64,000 bases of DNA from Aquisediminimonas sp031376385 (GCA_031376385.1 JANMDQ010000015.1:62001-126000); one strand, 5' to 3'. Positions 16,441 to 25,233 are shown, numbered from the stretch's first letter. Made by a program: numbers and translations. Notes: a model not told the origin generated them from the letters alone.

Positions 16441-16977
16441 ATGTTGCGTAAGATATTGTGTTTAGTTGGACTTTCCGTGCTCGCCGCTGTGCCGAGCCAA
16501 GCCTTCGCGCTCCAATGCGTTCCTTATGCTCGTCAGATATCGGGCGTCGAAATTTTCGGCAATGCTAAGACATGGTGGGGCCAAGCTGCTGGTCGCTACG
16601 CGCGCGGCACCACGCCTCAGATCGGTGCGGTCATGGCCTTCAAGCCGACTCGTGCAATGCCCATTGGTCACGTTGCAACAGTCAGCCAGATCGTGTCGGA
16701 CCGTGAGGTGTTGATCAGCCACAGCAACTGGTCGTTGATCAATGGTCGTCGCGGACAGATTGAACGCAATGTGCGTGCTGTTGATGTTTCCGAGGCTGGC
16801 GATTGGAGCAAAGTGCGCGTTTGGTATGCCCCGCTGCAAGGGCTTGGCACGTCATCCTATCCGCTGTTTGGGTTTATCTACGGCGGCAACCCCAAAACGC
16901 CAACAACGCCGGTGCAGCGCTATGAGTTGAGTTCGGACATAGTGCGTCTGGCGTCACTTGAGGCCGGCGGACACTAA
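16441..16977 (+). CDS. Secreted CHAP-domain protein (putative amidase/peptidase)
   Basis: A 178-residue protein with a signal peptide (LRK then a hydrophobic run ending SQAFA-LQ, cleavage near residue 23). The CHAP fold residues are C26 (LQCVPYAR), H77 (MPIGHVAT) and N96 (SHSNW), the expected Cys-His-Asn arrangement of cysteine, histidine-dependent amidohydrolases/peptidases. Such proteins cleave peptidoglycan peptides in the periplasm or outside the cell. The start at 16441 is selected because it directly precedes the signal peptide; an in-frame ATG at 16402 would add 13 polar residues. Its stop is three bases from the stop of the convergent DUF4112 gene. Confidence 0.8.
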   Translation: MLRKILCLVGLSVLAAVPSQAFALQCVPYARQISGVEIFGNAKTWWGQAAGRYARGTTPQIGAVMAFKPTRAMPIGHVATVSQIVSDREVLISHSNWSLINGRRGQIERNVRAVDVSEAGDWSKVRVWYAPLQGLGTSSYPLFGFIYGGNPKTPTTPVQRYELSSDIVRLASLEAGGH

Positions 16978-16980
16978 CCC

Positions 16981-17397
16981 TTATTGATCAATCGTTACAG
17001 TTCCGGGGTGGTGCTTGTCCAAGTACCGTTTGATGATTTTCATATTGCGCGTGTTGGATTTGAAAAATAAATCCGGCACAATCCCAATCACTGGTATTGC
17101 GCCCATTAGCGCGTCTAGGCCGATGTTGCCGGCCATGCGAATGATTGTATGCTTCGGCATTCCTAAATTGCGGGCCTCCCATGCCAACCATGACCCCATA
17201 ATCGCGCCGATCACGCTGCCGCCGACGGGAATAATGTCGAGGATCACGTCTAATCCGACACTTTTGTTGATTCCGGGGATAACGAACAGGCCCTCCAACA
17301 GCTTTTCCATCGTCTCAACGCGTTTGCGTACCGCAGCAGGGTGTGTGCCTGCCAGAGAGGCTGCGCTCTTGTTATATTCCGATCTCGGCCCGGTCAT
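16981..17397 (-). CDS. DUF4112 domain-containing protein
   Basis: A 138-residue protein of the DUF4112 family, of unknown function. Recognisable parts are the N-terminal helix MEKLLEGLFVIPGINKSVGLD, DIIPVGGSVIGAIMG as a first hydrophobic segment, GNIGLDALMGAIPVIGIVPD as a second, and the tail FFKSNTRNMKIIKRYL. It is probably attached to or inserted in the membrane by the two hydrophobic hairpins. Single gene, convergent with the CHAP protein; upstream is an IS630 scar. Confidence 0.8.
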   Translation of the reverse strand: MTGPRSEYNKSAASLAGTHPAAVRKRVETMEKLLEGLFVIPGINKSVGLDVILDIIPVGGSVIGAIMGSWLAWEARNLGMPKHTIIRMAGNIGLDALMGAIPVIGIVPDLFFKSNTRNMKIIKRYLDKHHPGTVTIDQ

Positions 17398-17438
17398 GAC
17401 TGGTTCCTTCTACGACCGAATATAAGAGACTAAAAACA

Positions 17439-17883
17439 ATGCGCTAGAGTCTGCTGACATTAGATTGATGCATAGCCGGAGTTTCTGAGATTGTTGGCAC
17501 ACTCGTGTGGAGGGAAGGCGTCGTGTAAGGAACCGATCCAACGCCAAGTGACTTCCTGTGGCTGAAGGGGTTATCGAGGATGACGACGTCCCCCTCGCCG
17601 AGTGTCGGGCAAAGCTGCTCCTCGACCCATTGGGTAAAGCTTGCCCCATTGATTGGCTGATTGAACACGAACGGCGCATCGATCCGGTCGCAGCGCAGTG
17701 CGGCGATGAAGGTCATGGTCTTCCAGTGCCCGTAAGGCAACTTGGCGTGGAGCCGCTAGCCGACCGGCGCCCCGCCCCGCAAGGGAGCCATGCTGGCCTC
17801 CATTCCCAGCAGACATTGTGAATCAGATTCTTGCTCCCTCGGGAATCCCCAATCGAGTCAATTCAGTGTCATCATGCGCTAGA
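17439..17883 (-). mobile_element. IS630-family transposase remnant
   Basis: Minus-strand translation from about 17800 down to 17555 reads the DDE-domain segment of an IS630 transposase: PLRGGAPVG, then a TAG stop, then RLHAKLPYGHWKTMTFIAAL, RIDAPFVFNQPINGASF, VEEQLCPTLGEGDVVILDN and SHRK. Past SHRK the match is lost, so both ends are missing and an internal stop is present. The segment is bounded by direct repeats ATGCGCTAGA at 17439-17448 and 17874-17883, which contain the CTAG target preferred by IS630 elements. Not functional. Confidence 0.75.
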
Positions 17884-17889
17884 ATGGGG

Positions 17890-18693
17890 TTACGCTAGAG
17901 TGATGTCCGGCGCATCTTCCTGCTTCATGCCAACCACGTGATAGCCAGCATCGACATGGTGAGTTTCCCCCGTCACGCCCGATGCAAGATCGGACAGGAG
18001 GTAAAGGGCCGCCCCGCCGACATCATCAATCGTCACGTTGCGCCGAAGTGGCGCGTTATATTCATTCCATTTGAGGATGTAGCGGAAATCGCCAATGCCT
18101 GATGCGGCCAGTGTTTTGATTGGCCCGGCGGAAATGGCATTTACGCGAATGCCCTCTGGCCCTAGATCATTGGCGAGATATTTGACGCTCGTTTCCAGCG
18201 CCGCCTTCGCCACACCCATTACGTTATAATGCGGAATTACTTTTTCCGCGCCGTAATAGCTCAGCGTCAGCAGTGCTCCGCCCGGAGACATCATGGGACG
18301 TGCGCGTGCTGCCACTGCGACAAAGCTGTAAACGCTGATGTTCATGGTCATCAGAAAATTATCAAGGCTGGTATCTACGTAACCACCGCGCAGTTCATTT
18401 TTGTCCGAAAATCCGATCGCGTGAACCACGAAGTCAATCGTCGGCCAGCGCGCGGCAAGTGTTTCAAACGTCTTGTCGAGTTCGGCCATGTCCGCCACAT
18501 CGCAGTCAATTACAAAATCACTGCCCAGTTCAGCCGCTAGCGGTCGCACTCGCTTCTCCATGGCTTCACCCTGATAGCTGAAAGCAAGTTCCGCGCCTTC
18601 AGACGCCAGCTTTTTGGCGATCCCCCACGCAAGGCTGCGGTCATTGGCAAGGCCCATGATCAGGCCCCGCTTTCCGTTCATGTATCCAGCCAT
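17890..18693 (-). CDS. fabI: Enoyl-[acyl-carrier-protein] reductase (NADH)
   Basis: The last reductive step of the type II fatty acid elongation cycle, and the target of triclosan. The protein has 267 residues. It shows the FabI-type cofactor segment GLANDRSLAWGIAK, the HAIGFSDK segment and the active-site region LTLSYYGAEKVIPHYNVMGVAKAALE with the Y-x6-K pair. The C-terminal HHVDAGYHVVGM is typical. The start at 18693 has GGAGG five bases upstream and overlaps the end of the BrkB gene by 16 bases. It is the last gene of the dnaJ-brkB-fabI set; a usual downstream partner (aroC) is absent and an IS630 scar follows. Confidence 0.95.
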   Translation of the reverse strand: MAGYMNGKRGLIMGLANDRSLAWGIAKKLASEGAELAFSYQGEAMEKRVRPLAAELGSDFVIDCDVADMAELDKTFETLAARWPTIDFVVHAIGFSDKNELRGGYVDTSLDNFLMTMNISVYSFVAVAARARPMMSPGGALLTLSYYGAEKVIPHYNVMGVAKAALETSVKYLANDLGPEGIRVNAISAGPIKTLAASGIGDFRYILKWNEYNAPLRRNVTIDDVGGAALYLLSDLASGVTGETHHVDAGYHVVGMKQEDAPDITLA

Positions 18694-19649
18694 TTTGCCT
18701 CCACCAAATCATCAATAGTTGACTGCTCCCTTAGACCCGTTCGATCAGGATTGGCCAGAGCAGCATTGAGATGCGCCCCAATGACAAGTCCGTAACCGAC
18801 GAGCCAGAAAAAGAGGAGCGCGACCATCACGCCAGCCAAACTGCCATAGGTAAGCGCATAGCCACCAAATTGATCGAGCACCCGGGGCAGCAAAGTGACA
18901 GCCGCAAACCACCAGAGCGTTGTAAAAAGCGCGCCGGGCCAAACCGGAAAACTCATCCCGCGAAACGAGGTTGGGGCCAGCGACCAGAGAATAGTGAACA
19001 GCCCTGCAAACATCATGGCGGGCGGCGCAATCCGCGTCACAGGCCCTTCAAAAAAGCCATTGGCTGCGGGCAGATAGCGGTAGATCAATTCTTCGGCTGC
19101 CGTAATCAAGACCTGTGCGGAAAAGGCAAACATGATCAGCGTGACGGCGCCCATCACAATCGCAATGCCTGCCAACCGGTAATGCCAGAATGGTCGGCCA
19201 AAATCAGCGCCGTAGGCCCGCCGCAGGATTTCACGGATCGTTTCGATGAAACTGGTAACAGTCCATAGGCCAACTGCGCCGCCTAGCCACAAGAGCGGGC
19301 CGGATCGGGCAGCTATAACGTCCATCACAGAAGCCTCAACCACAGCGGCGACCGAGGGAGGAAGCGTTGTGAGGAGCGTGCGGATAGCCGCCAGATTGGC
19401 CTGTGTCCGACCGAAAAATTCTGCGACTGCTGTCGTCACGATGAAAAAGGGAAAGAGCGTCAGCAGCGTCAGATAGGCCAAATTGCCTGCGTGGATGAAG
19501 CCTTCGTTAAACACGCCCACGGCGACACGGCGAATGATTTCAAAGGTGCGCGACCCCGGGCCGATTAGCCCCCGCCAACCGGGCTTGCGCGGGTGAGCGC
19601 CGGGGTGCTTCTTCCGCTCAGCCGGTGTTTCAGGGGATATCGGACGCAT
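18678..19649 (-). CDS. YihY/virulence factor BrkB family membrane protein
   Basis: An inner-membrane protein of about 323 residues. After a basic proline-rich N-terminus there are six long hydrophobic segments, with HAGNLAYLTLLTLFPFF near the first one, as in the YihY/BrkB family (formerly misnamed RNase BN). Function is unproven; a transporter or lipid-related role has been proposed for relatives. The start at 19649 lies two bases after the dnaJ stop, so the genes are coupled; an in-frame codon at 19691 would overlap dnaJ. The C-terminal 16 bases overlap fabI. Confidence 0.85.
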   Translation of the reverse strand: MRPISPETPAERKKHPGAHPRKPGWRGLIGPGSRTFEIIRRVAVGVFNEGFIHAGNLAYLTLLTLFPFFIVTTAVAEFFGRTQANLAAIRTLLTTLPPSVAAVVEASVMDVIAARSGPLLWLGGAVGLWTVTSFIETIREILRRAYGADFGRPFWHYRLAGIAIVMGAVTLIMFAFSAQVLITAAEELIYRYLPAANGFFEGPVTRIAPPAMMFAGLFTILWSLAPTSFRGMSFPVWPGALFTTLWWFAAVTLLPRVLDQFGGYALTYGSLAGVMVALLFFWLVGYGLVIGAHLNAALANPDRTGLREQSTIDDLVEAKWLDT

Positions 19650-19651
19650 GG

Positions 19652-20560
19652 TTAGCCCAAGTTGGCTCGCACATCGCGGCTGTCTTCCCACCCTTCGACG
19701 AACGCCGCCAGCGCCGCATCATCCTTAGGCAAATCAATCATGAGTGTTACCAGCTGGTCCCCCCGCTCCCCGCTCTTTTGCGTGAAACCTTTGCCTTTCA
19801 AACGCATGACTTGGCCAGATGTTGCACCGGCAGGCACTTTCAGCATGACTGCGCCGTCAACGGTAGGCACCTTCACTGGCCCGCCTTTGACTGCTTCGTT
19901 CAAAGAAACCGGGAGGTTCAGCCGCACATGATCTCCGTCGCGCGTGAAATGGGGGTGGCGCTGAATTTCGATGGTGACTAGCGCATCGCCAGAGCCACCG
20001 GGCCCGGGATCACCTTTGCCGCCCAGTTTCATCTGGGTTCCGCTTTCAATGCCAGCGGACAATTTCAAGTCTATCGTCTTGCCATCACGTAAGGTGATCC
20101 TCTGCGGAGCGAGCGTGGCTGCATCTACGAACGGCACATTAAGTCGGTAAGAGACGTTCCCTCCCTTTGGCACCGGAGGCCGCGTGCCGCCGCCGAAGCC
20201 GCCAAAGCCGCCGCCTGCGCTGCGCTGACGTGCCCCGCCGAACAGGCCCTCGAAAATGTCGCTAAAGTCAGCGCTCTGCTGCCCGCCAGCGCCGCCAAAG
20301 GGATTTCCACCGCCACCACCCGCGAACGGATTGCGCGGTTGCCCATTTTCGTCAATTTCGCCGCGATCATACTGCCCGCGTTTGCCCTTGTCTGACAATA
20401 AGTCATAGGCCTGCGTCACTTGGGCAAAGCGTTCAGCGGCTTTGGGGTTGTCGCGGTTGGTGTCGGGGTGAAGTTCCTTGGCAAGTTTGCGATAAGCCTT
20501 CTTAATCTCGGCTTCAGTCGCGCCCCGCGCTACTCCAATAATGCTATAAGGATCTGCCAT
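19652..20560 (-). CDS. DnaJ C-terminal domain protein (CbpA-like J protein)
   Basis: A type II J-domain co-chaperone of 302 residues. The J domain occupies residues 1-70 with HPD at 31-33; a glycine/phenylalanine-rich stretch follows (about 78-125, GGGGGNPFGGAGG); then the substrate-binding C-terminal domains without a zinc finger, as in CbpA. It should stimulate a DnaK ATPase. It is the first gene of the set with brkB and fabI. Start ATG is preceded by a gene-free gap of 70 bases from the sheath gene. Confidence 0.92.
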   Translation of the reverse strand: MADPYSIIGVARGATEAEIKKAYRKLAKELHPDTNRDNPKAAERFAQVTQAYDLLSDKGKRGQYDRGEIDENGQPRNPFAGGGGGNPFGGAGGQQSADFSDIFEGLFGGARQRSAGGGFGGFGGGTRPPVPKGGNVSYRLNVPFVDAATLAPQRITLRDGKTIDLKLSAGIESGTQMKLGGKGDPGPGGSGDALVTIEIQRHPHFTRDGDHVRLNLPVSLNEAVKGGPVKVPTVDGAVMLKVPAGATSGQVMRLKGKGFTQKSGERGDQLVTLMIDLPKDDAALAAFVEGWEDSRDVRANLG

Positions 20561-20630
20561 AGCCCCTAGCTAGTGCGGCTACCCCTCCACGGCAACTCCG
20601 GTTTGTTACTAAGCTGTCCGGCACCCCTAT

Positions 20631-21761
20631 TTAGGCCGGAGCATCAGCTGTTGTTGCGTGAATGTTAAAAATGATGAACTCAGCGGGGCGGACCACGGCG
20701 ACGCCGATTTGGCAAACGAGCCGCCCGTTGTCTAAATCGTTTTGAGTCATTGTCGCGCGATCACAGCGGACAAAAAAACCGTCTTGGAGGCGAGCCCCTT
20801 GGACAGCACCGCTGCGCCATTCAGTGTAAAGAAAAGTCTCCACCGATTGCCGCACCCGCGCCCATAATGCCTCTCCATTTGGTTCAAACGCGGCCCAAAT
20901 CAGGCCACGATCAATCGATCGCCGAAGATAAGTGATATATCGGCGGACGTGCACATATTTCCATTCAGGGTCAGAACTGATCGTCCGCGCGCCCCAGAGA
21001 CGCAATCCGCGTCCTTCAAAATTGCGGAAACAGTTGATGCCTTCAGGATTGAGCAGATCTTGACCGGCCTTGTTGATCGCGCGTTCAAACCCGATAATCC
21101 CGTGCACCACTTCGTTCGCCGGTGCCTTATGCACTCCGCGCTCATTATCTGCGCGCGCATAAATGCCGCAGACATGGCCAGAAGGAGGAATGACCGTCGT
21201 CTCGCCAGCCTCTGGTCCCGCCACTGTCAGCCACGGATAATAGAGTGCAGCGTGCTGGCTATCAAATTTTGCGCGATAGGCGCGAATCTCAGCGATGGAT
21301 GCACCGCGCGGTGCATCCAGAACAGCGAAGCTGTGCGCCCCCGGAACTCCAGCTTGATCAATCAGCGCCTCAGCTACAGCTTGCGCCGTTGCGGGGGCGA
21401 GGCCTGAAGACCCCGGCGCGGCAATGATGGAAATATCATCCACTGCGACCAGAACGTTCAGCGCAGCGGCATAAGCGGCGACACTCGGCTCTGCTTCACC
21501 GTCAATCTCGGCGATGCGGACCACATGAAGATGCATGCCGCCATTTTCAAAGAAGCCCCGCGCGGCAGAGGCCAAGTCACCCGCGCCTCCATAGTTGCGC
21601 TCATAGTCCGCGAAGGACGTTAGCCCGGCCGAAGCAATACCGACTGGCCCAGTCGTGGCTATTCCAACAAAGCCAGCTCGCGATGTTGACGCTCCCACAA
21701 TGGCAAGCTCACGAAAACTCGTTTCCTCAACATAAGTCCCCGGCGCGGTATATTCGGCCAT
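20631..21761 (-). CDS. Phage tail sheath family protein, orphan
   Basis: A 376-residue contractile-sheath protein as found in myophages, R-type pyocins and extracellular contractile injection systems. The N-terminus PGTYVEETSFRELAIVGAST, GFVGIATTGPVG and LTSFADYERNYGG, and the C-terminus (QNDLDNGRLVCQIGVAVVRP, then AEFIIFNIHA), are the conserved sheath core. The variable domains inserted in phage sheaths are small here. AGGAGGG is well placed upstream of the ATG. No tube, baseplate, spike or ATPase genes are nearby, so it is a remnant of a lost cluster or a domesticated single gene. The open frame is intact. Confidence 0.85.
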   Translation of the reverse strand: MAEYTAPGTYVEETSFRELAIVGASTSRAGFVGIATTGPVGIASAGLTSFADYERNYGGAGDLASAARGFFENGGMHLHVVRIAEIDGEAEPSVAAYAAALNVLVAVDDISIIAAPGSSGLAPATAQAVAEALIDQAGVPGAHSFAVLDAPRGASIAEIRAYRAKFDSQHAALYYPWLTVAGPEAGETTVIPPSGHVCGIYARADNERGVHKAPANEVVHGIIGFERAINKAGQDLLNPEGINCFRNFEGRGLRLWGARTISSDPEWKYVHVRRYITYLRRSIDRGLIWAAFEPNGEALWARVRQSVETFLYTEWRSGAVQGARLQDGFFVRCDRATMTQNDLDNGRLVCQIGVAVVRPAEFIIFNIHATTADAPA

Positions 21762-21828
21762 GGCTGACCCTCCTGCATTTTCCTTGCAGGCAGCTTAGGC
21801 GTGCAAATCAGCTTTTGACAGTCGCGCT

Positions 21829-21936
21829 TTACCCCAGCTTTGCGTTGCTCGCCTTCTTGCGCTCATTGGCATCAAGATGCGTTTTGCGCAGACGGATGCT
21901 CTTGGGCGTCACTTCGACCAGTTCATCATCAGCGCT
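21829..21936 (-). pseudogene. typA: 3' stub of typA/bipA
   Basis: The minus strand from about 21936 to the TAA at 21829 translates to SADDELVEVTPKSIRLRKTH, then LDANERKKASNAKLG. This is the extreme C-terminus of the ribosome-associated GTPase TypA/BipA (E. coli BipA has DDELVEVTPTSIRIRKRHL). The preceding roughly 570 codons are missing; the homology stops sharply at about 21936, where an IS5-family transposase fragment begins. An IS-linked deletion or rearrangement is the likely cause. A complete typA would have to be elsewhere in the genome. Confidence 0.8.
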
Positions 21937-22190
21937 TTAGTCGCTGGCGTCGTGACGGTGTCTGGGAGCAACTTTTTGAGGGATTGAGCCATGATCCAGA
22001 CTTTGAGTATGTGCTCGTGCACAGCACGATTGTGCGTGCTCACCAGCACAGCAACCGATGATCTAGGGGATCATTTGGCAAGCCAAGCACTTCAGACATC
22101 TCGCCACCCGATATGACAAACTTGCTAGAAATTATGCGGGCTTCCTCTACCTCGTCGCTGCACTCAAATGGCCTAAGTGAATGTCAACAC
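21932..22190 (+). mobile_element. IS5-family (IS427-group) transposase remnant
   Basis: 21936-22061 translates to FSRWRRDGVWEQLFEGLS, HDPDFEYVLVHSTIVRAHQH, a conserved stretch at the start of the catalytic region. 22085-22180 translates to KHFRHLATRYDKLARNYAG, FLYLVAALKWPK and a stop, the C-terminus of the same protein type. The middle of the DDE domain is deleted. The right end carries TGTCAACA as in ends of this group. Dead element. Confidence 0.78.
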
Positions 22191-22193
22191 CAC

Positions 22194-23645
22194 CTAGGGG
22201 ACAGCGCGTAAATTCTGGATCGCATGCGATGAGAAGGAGCTGGGCCGCCATCCTGTCATCCCTGTTCCCACCAAGGACCAGCGCATTGGAAGCGCTAGTG
22301 GGATATAAGTGTTAGTCGCAACAAGAGCTGCGTCAGCATCAGCAATACTGGCGCGCTTCTGTTCCAAATTCTGCGCCCCAAGAATAGTCCCGAGCGCGCG
22401 CTTGCCATCCTCACTGCACCTAATGCCAGTCCCACAGGACAGCCGGTCAAGGTACCAAACTGCGCTGCTCACGGGGGCGACTTCATCAATCAAAATTAAA
22501 TCGGCAGGCTGATCTGGCAATGCGCGCTCAGAGAGCACGCCAACCCGTCTCCAATCGGCAGCCAAACTGGCGAACAACAAGCGGGAGCCGGGCCCATCAG
22601 GTAATGCGACGCGAACTCTGATCGGCACTCCGCCTGAATTACGGATCAAAGCTCTGGCACGCTCTCGCCGCTCTCCTAAAGGTACTTGCAATGCTGATAA
22701 CGCCGCTGGTGCCGAAGCACTATCGAGCGCCGCCGGCAAAATTGAAACTGCGGTTTGCCAAGTCGGCACGCGGAACCTGTCGATCAGGCTGTCCCGGTCA
22801 ACGGCCAATGACAGGGCAAGCCGGATGTCGGGATCAGCGAGGCGCGTCGATTGGTCGGATACAATCAGCCCGAACAGACCGTAAGCCGGGTCTACTTTGA
22901 ACCGCGCTGTTTCTGGCCGCGCGGCACTGATCAGTGGTAGATCGGCAAAAGTACCACCTGCCAGATACGCGCTGCCGCCTGATTGAAACCGCGCAATGGC
23001 AAGCGCGGATCGTTCTGCTCGCACTCTGATATCGCGGACGTCAGCCGCTTCTTGCGTGGCCTCTTCCTCTGCGTCTGGGTCTGGCTTGGGACGGAGGCGA
23101 AGCACCCCGTCGCGGCGGCTGTGAATGAGATAAGGCCCGGTGCCGCCGCCCGATCGCAGGATCGCCAGTTCAGGCTGAGCGAGCAATTGCAGAAAATTGG
23201 GCTCAGGCGACCGCAAGCGGATTTCAACCACTTGGCCCGTCATCGGAATAATGTCAGTTACATTGGAGAAGAGCCGACGCAGCGCGTTGCGTCCACCCCC
23301 TGCGACACTGCGTTTCAGACTACGCACAACATCCACGCTGGTGACCGGACTCTCGTCAGACCAAGTCGCTTCTCGAATCCGGAAGATATAACTGAGCCCA
23401 TCATCTGTCACGATCCACCTTTCGGCCAGAGAAGGCTGAATTTGGTCTGTCGCATCGAAGCTCACGAGCCCCTGCGCTGTGGCGTTCAACAAGAGTTCTG
23501 CCGAGTTGGGCACAGGCCCCATGTTTGGATCATTCATTTTCAGGGATGACCCGACAACACTCATCGATATAGGGCCGCTGGCGGGGTCATTGCACGCCGA
23601 CAACGTCAGAGCGGCGGCGATGCAGAAGAAGTTGGCCGCCTTCAT
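22194..23645 (-). CDS. ABC transporter substrate-binding lipoprotein, family 5 (peptide/nickel type)
   Basis: A 483-residue solute-binding protein of the DppA/OppA family. It carries a lipoprotein signal: KAANFFCIAAALTLSAC with the lipobox cysteine at 18. The body shows SLAERWIVTDDGLSYIFRIR and LALSLAVDRDSLIDRFRVP, typical of this family. It overlaps the preceding solute-binding gene by four bases (ATGA), so the two are made together. No permease or ATPase genes adjoin, and its stop is only a few bases from the IS5 scar. It is a divergent member, shorter than usual, and the ligand is not predictable. Confidence 0.85.
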   Translation of the reverse strand: MKAANFFCIAAALTLSACNDPASGPISMSVVGSSLKMNDPNMGPVPNSAELLLNATAQGLVSFDATDQIQPSLAERWIVTDDGLSYIFRIREATWSDESPVTSVDVVRSLKRSVAGGGRNALRRLFSNVTDIIPMTGQVVEIRLRSPEPNFLQLLAQPELAILRSGGGTGPYLIHSRRDGVLRLRPKPDPDAEEEATQEAADVRDIRVRAERSALAIARFQSGGSAYLAGGTFADLPLISAARPETARFKVDPAYGLFGLIVSDQSTRLADPDIRLALSLAVDRDSLIDRFRVPTWQTAVSILPAALDSASAPAALSALQVPLGERRERARALIRNSGGVPIRVRVALPDGPGSRLLFASLAADWRRVGVLSERALPDQPADLILIDEVAPVSSAVWYLDRLSCGTGIRCSEDGKRALGTILGAQNLEQKRASIADADAALVATNTYIPLALPMRWSLVGTGMTGWRPSSFSSHAIQNLRAVP

Positions 23646-25132
23646 TGCAGGCTCAGCGTGCGGCTGGGATGGATGTTGGCACTGTTCGCGCGCCAGCCCT
23701 TCACACGCGGGGCAATCATGGTTTTGGCTATATAATGATAGAGCGGCAGAATGGGAGCCTCCTCTATTAACAGCGCCTCCGCCCGTCGCATCGCCGCTGC
23801 CCGCTTGGTAGGATCAGCGAGCGCAAGCGCCTCGGCGAGCGCACGGTCATAAGCCGGGTTGGCAAAGCCGGAATAATTGACGGGCCCACCTTGGCTTTCA
23901 TGCACGGCCAGATAATTTTCAGGCACAGGAATATCCCCGATCCAGCCAGACCGCGCCAGATCAAAATCGCCGCGCCGCAAACTGGCAAAGTGCAGTGAGG
24001 CCTCCGAATTGAGCAGCAGCGCCTCTACACCCAATTCTTTCCACATGGCGGCCAGTGACACCGCCACTCGGCGGTGATCCGTGTCTGAATTAAAACGAAT
24101 TTCAAACTTTAGCGGATGTGCGGGGCCATAGCCTGCCGCAGCCAGTAACTTGGCAGCAGTAGCCATGCGCTGTGTTTTGGGCCAGTCTGCCCAATCAGGC
24201 CGATAGGGTTTCAAACCGGTCAGGCCCGGCGGAATGATGCCCCATGCGGGTCGCACTCCCGTGGCGATAAGGCTTTTCGCGATCCAGTCTCTATCCACGG
24301 CGATTGACAACGCGCGACGCACTCTAGCATCTGAGAACGGAGCACGACGAGTGTTGAACGCAAAATAATAGCTTCCGGCATAAGGTGCAATTTTTAGTGC
24401 ATCGGCGGCCTGTACTTTCAAATCTGGCAAGCGTGCGGACGGCACATCGGCCAGCATGTCGGCTCCGCCAGACCGGAACAGCCGCAGCGCCACCAGTGAA
24501 TCTGTAATTGGCCTCCATTCGACGTTGGCAATGGCTGGTCGCCCTCCATGCCATTGCGGATTAGGCTCCATCAGCAACCGGTCGCTGAGCGCCCAAAGCT
24601 TCGTGCGATAGGCTCCTGACGTCACCAGGGGACGCTGAGCCTCCCATTGACTGATGTGCAGCGGAAGAGCCGCCATGGCAGGATGAGCCAGAAGATCCGG
24701 TAGCGCCGGGAGCGGCGTCTTCAGCTGCACGTCAACTATGGTTGGGGCAGGGGCTGCGACGGACTCTATCATTTTGAAAAGCGCTGCTTGGGGGGAGGCA
24801 AACTTAACATCGTTCAGTCGGAGGAAGACTGATACAAAAGTCTGCGCTGTAATCGCTGTTCCGTCCGAGAAACGAAGGCCGGGTCGCAGAGTGAATGTCC
24901 AGCGCAGCCCATCGGGTGATGTGGTCCATGCTGAGGCCAGACCCGGCTCTGCAACTCCGTCTGCTGAAAAGCGCGTTAGCCCCTCATACTGTTCCATCGC
25001 AATCCGCGTCGATCCCAAGTCTGAATAAGACTGCGGGTCTAACCCCTTCGCATCGTCATCGGCCACGCGAACCAACGTGCTTGGATCCCGGGGCGGGCCG
25101 ATTGGCTGCGAGGAACAGGCAGTCAAGACCAA
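23642..25132 (-). CDS. ABC transporter substrate-binding lipoprotein, family 5
   Basis: A solute-binding protein of the DppA/OppA family, about 500 residues, with LASAWTTSPDGLRWTFTLRP, RVRRALSIAVDRDWIAKSLI and a C-terminal APILPLYHYIAKTMI. A lipobox LTAC with a preceding hydrophobic stretch LAAALVLTAC is visible, but its N-terminal part lies against the 3' end of tRNA-Leu. The only ATG in frame is at 25240, on the far side of the tRNA. The start given, TTG at 25132, is the first usual start codon after the tRNA and would leave a very short signal peptide. The real start is unresolved. Cotranslated with the next gene. Confidence 0.75.
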   Translation of the reverse strand: MVLTACSSQPIGPPRDPSTLVRVADDDAKGLDPQSYSDLGSTRIAMEQYEGLTRFSADGVAEPGLASAWTTSPDGLRWTFTLRPGLRFSDGTAITAQTFVSVFLRLNDVKFASPQAALFKMIESVAAPAPTIVDVQLKTPLPALPDLLAHPAMAALPLHISQWEAQRPLVTSGAYRTKLWALSDRLLMEPNPQWHGGRPAIANVEWRPITDSLVALRLFRSGGADMLADVPSARLPDLKVQAADALKIAPYAGSYYFAFNTRRAPFSDARVRRALSIAVDRDWIAKSLIATGVRPAWGIIPPGLTGLKPYRPDWADWPKTQRMATAAKLLAAAGYGPAHPLKFEIRFNSDTDHRRVAVSLAAMWKELGVEALLLNSEASLHFASLRRGDFDLARSGWIGDIPVPENYLAVHESQGGPVNYSGFANPAYDRALAEALALADPTKRAAAMRRAEALLIEEAPILPLYHYIAKTMIAPRVKGWRANSANIHPSRTLSLQ

Positions 25133-25146
25133 TGCTGCCGCTAGGA

Positions 25147-25233
25147 TGGTGCGGACGGCGGGACTTGAACCCGCACTTCCAAAAGGAAAGCAGATTTTAA
25201 GTCTGCTGCGTCTACCGATTTCGCCACGTCCAC
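25147..25233 (-). tRNA. tRNA-Leu (UAA)
   Basis: Minus strand, 87 bases including an encoded CCA (25147-25149). The acceptor stem pairs GTGGACG with CGTCCGC. The anticodon loop is AGACTTAAAATCT with anticodon TAA. The long variable arm (TTTCCTTTTGGAAG region) is typical of class II leucine tRNAs, and GGTTCAAGTCC forms the T loop. Confidence 0.95.
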
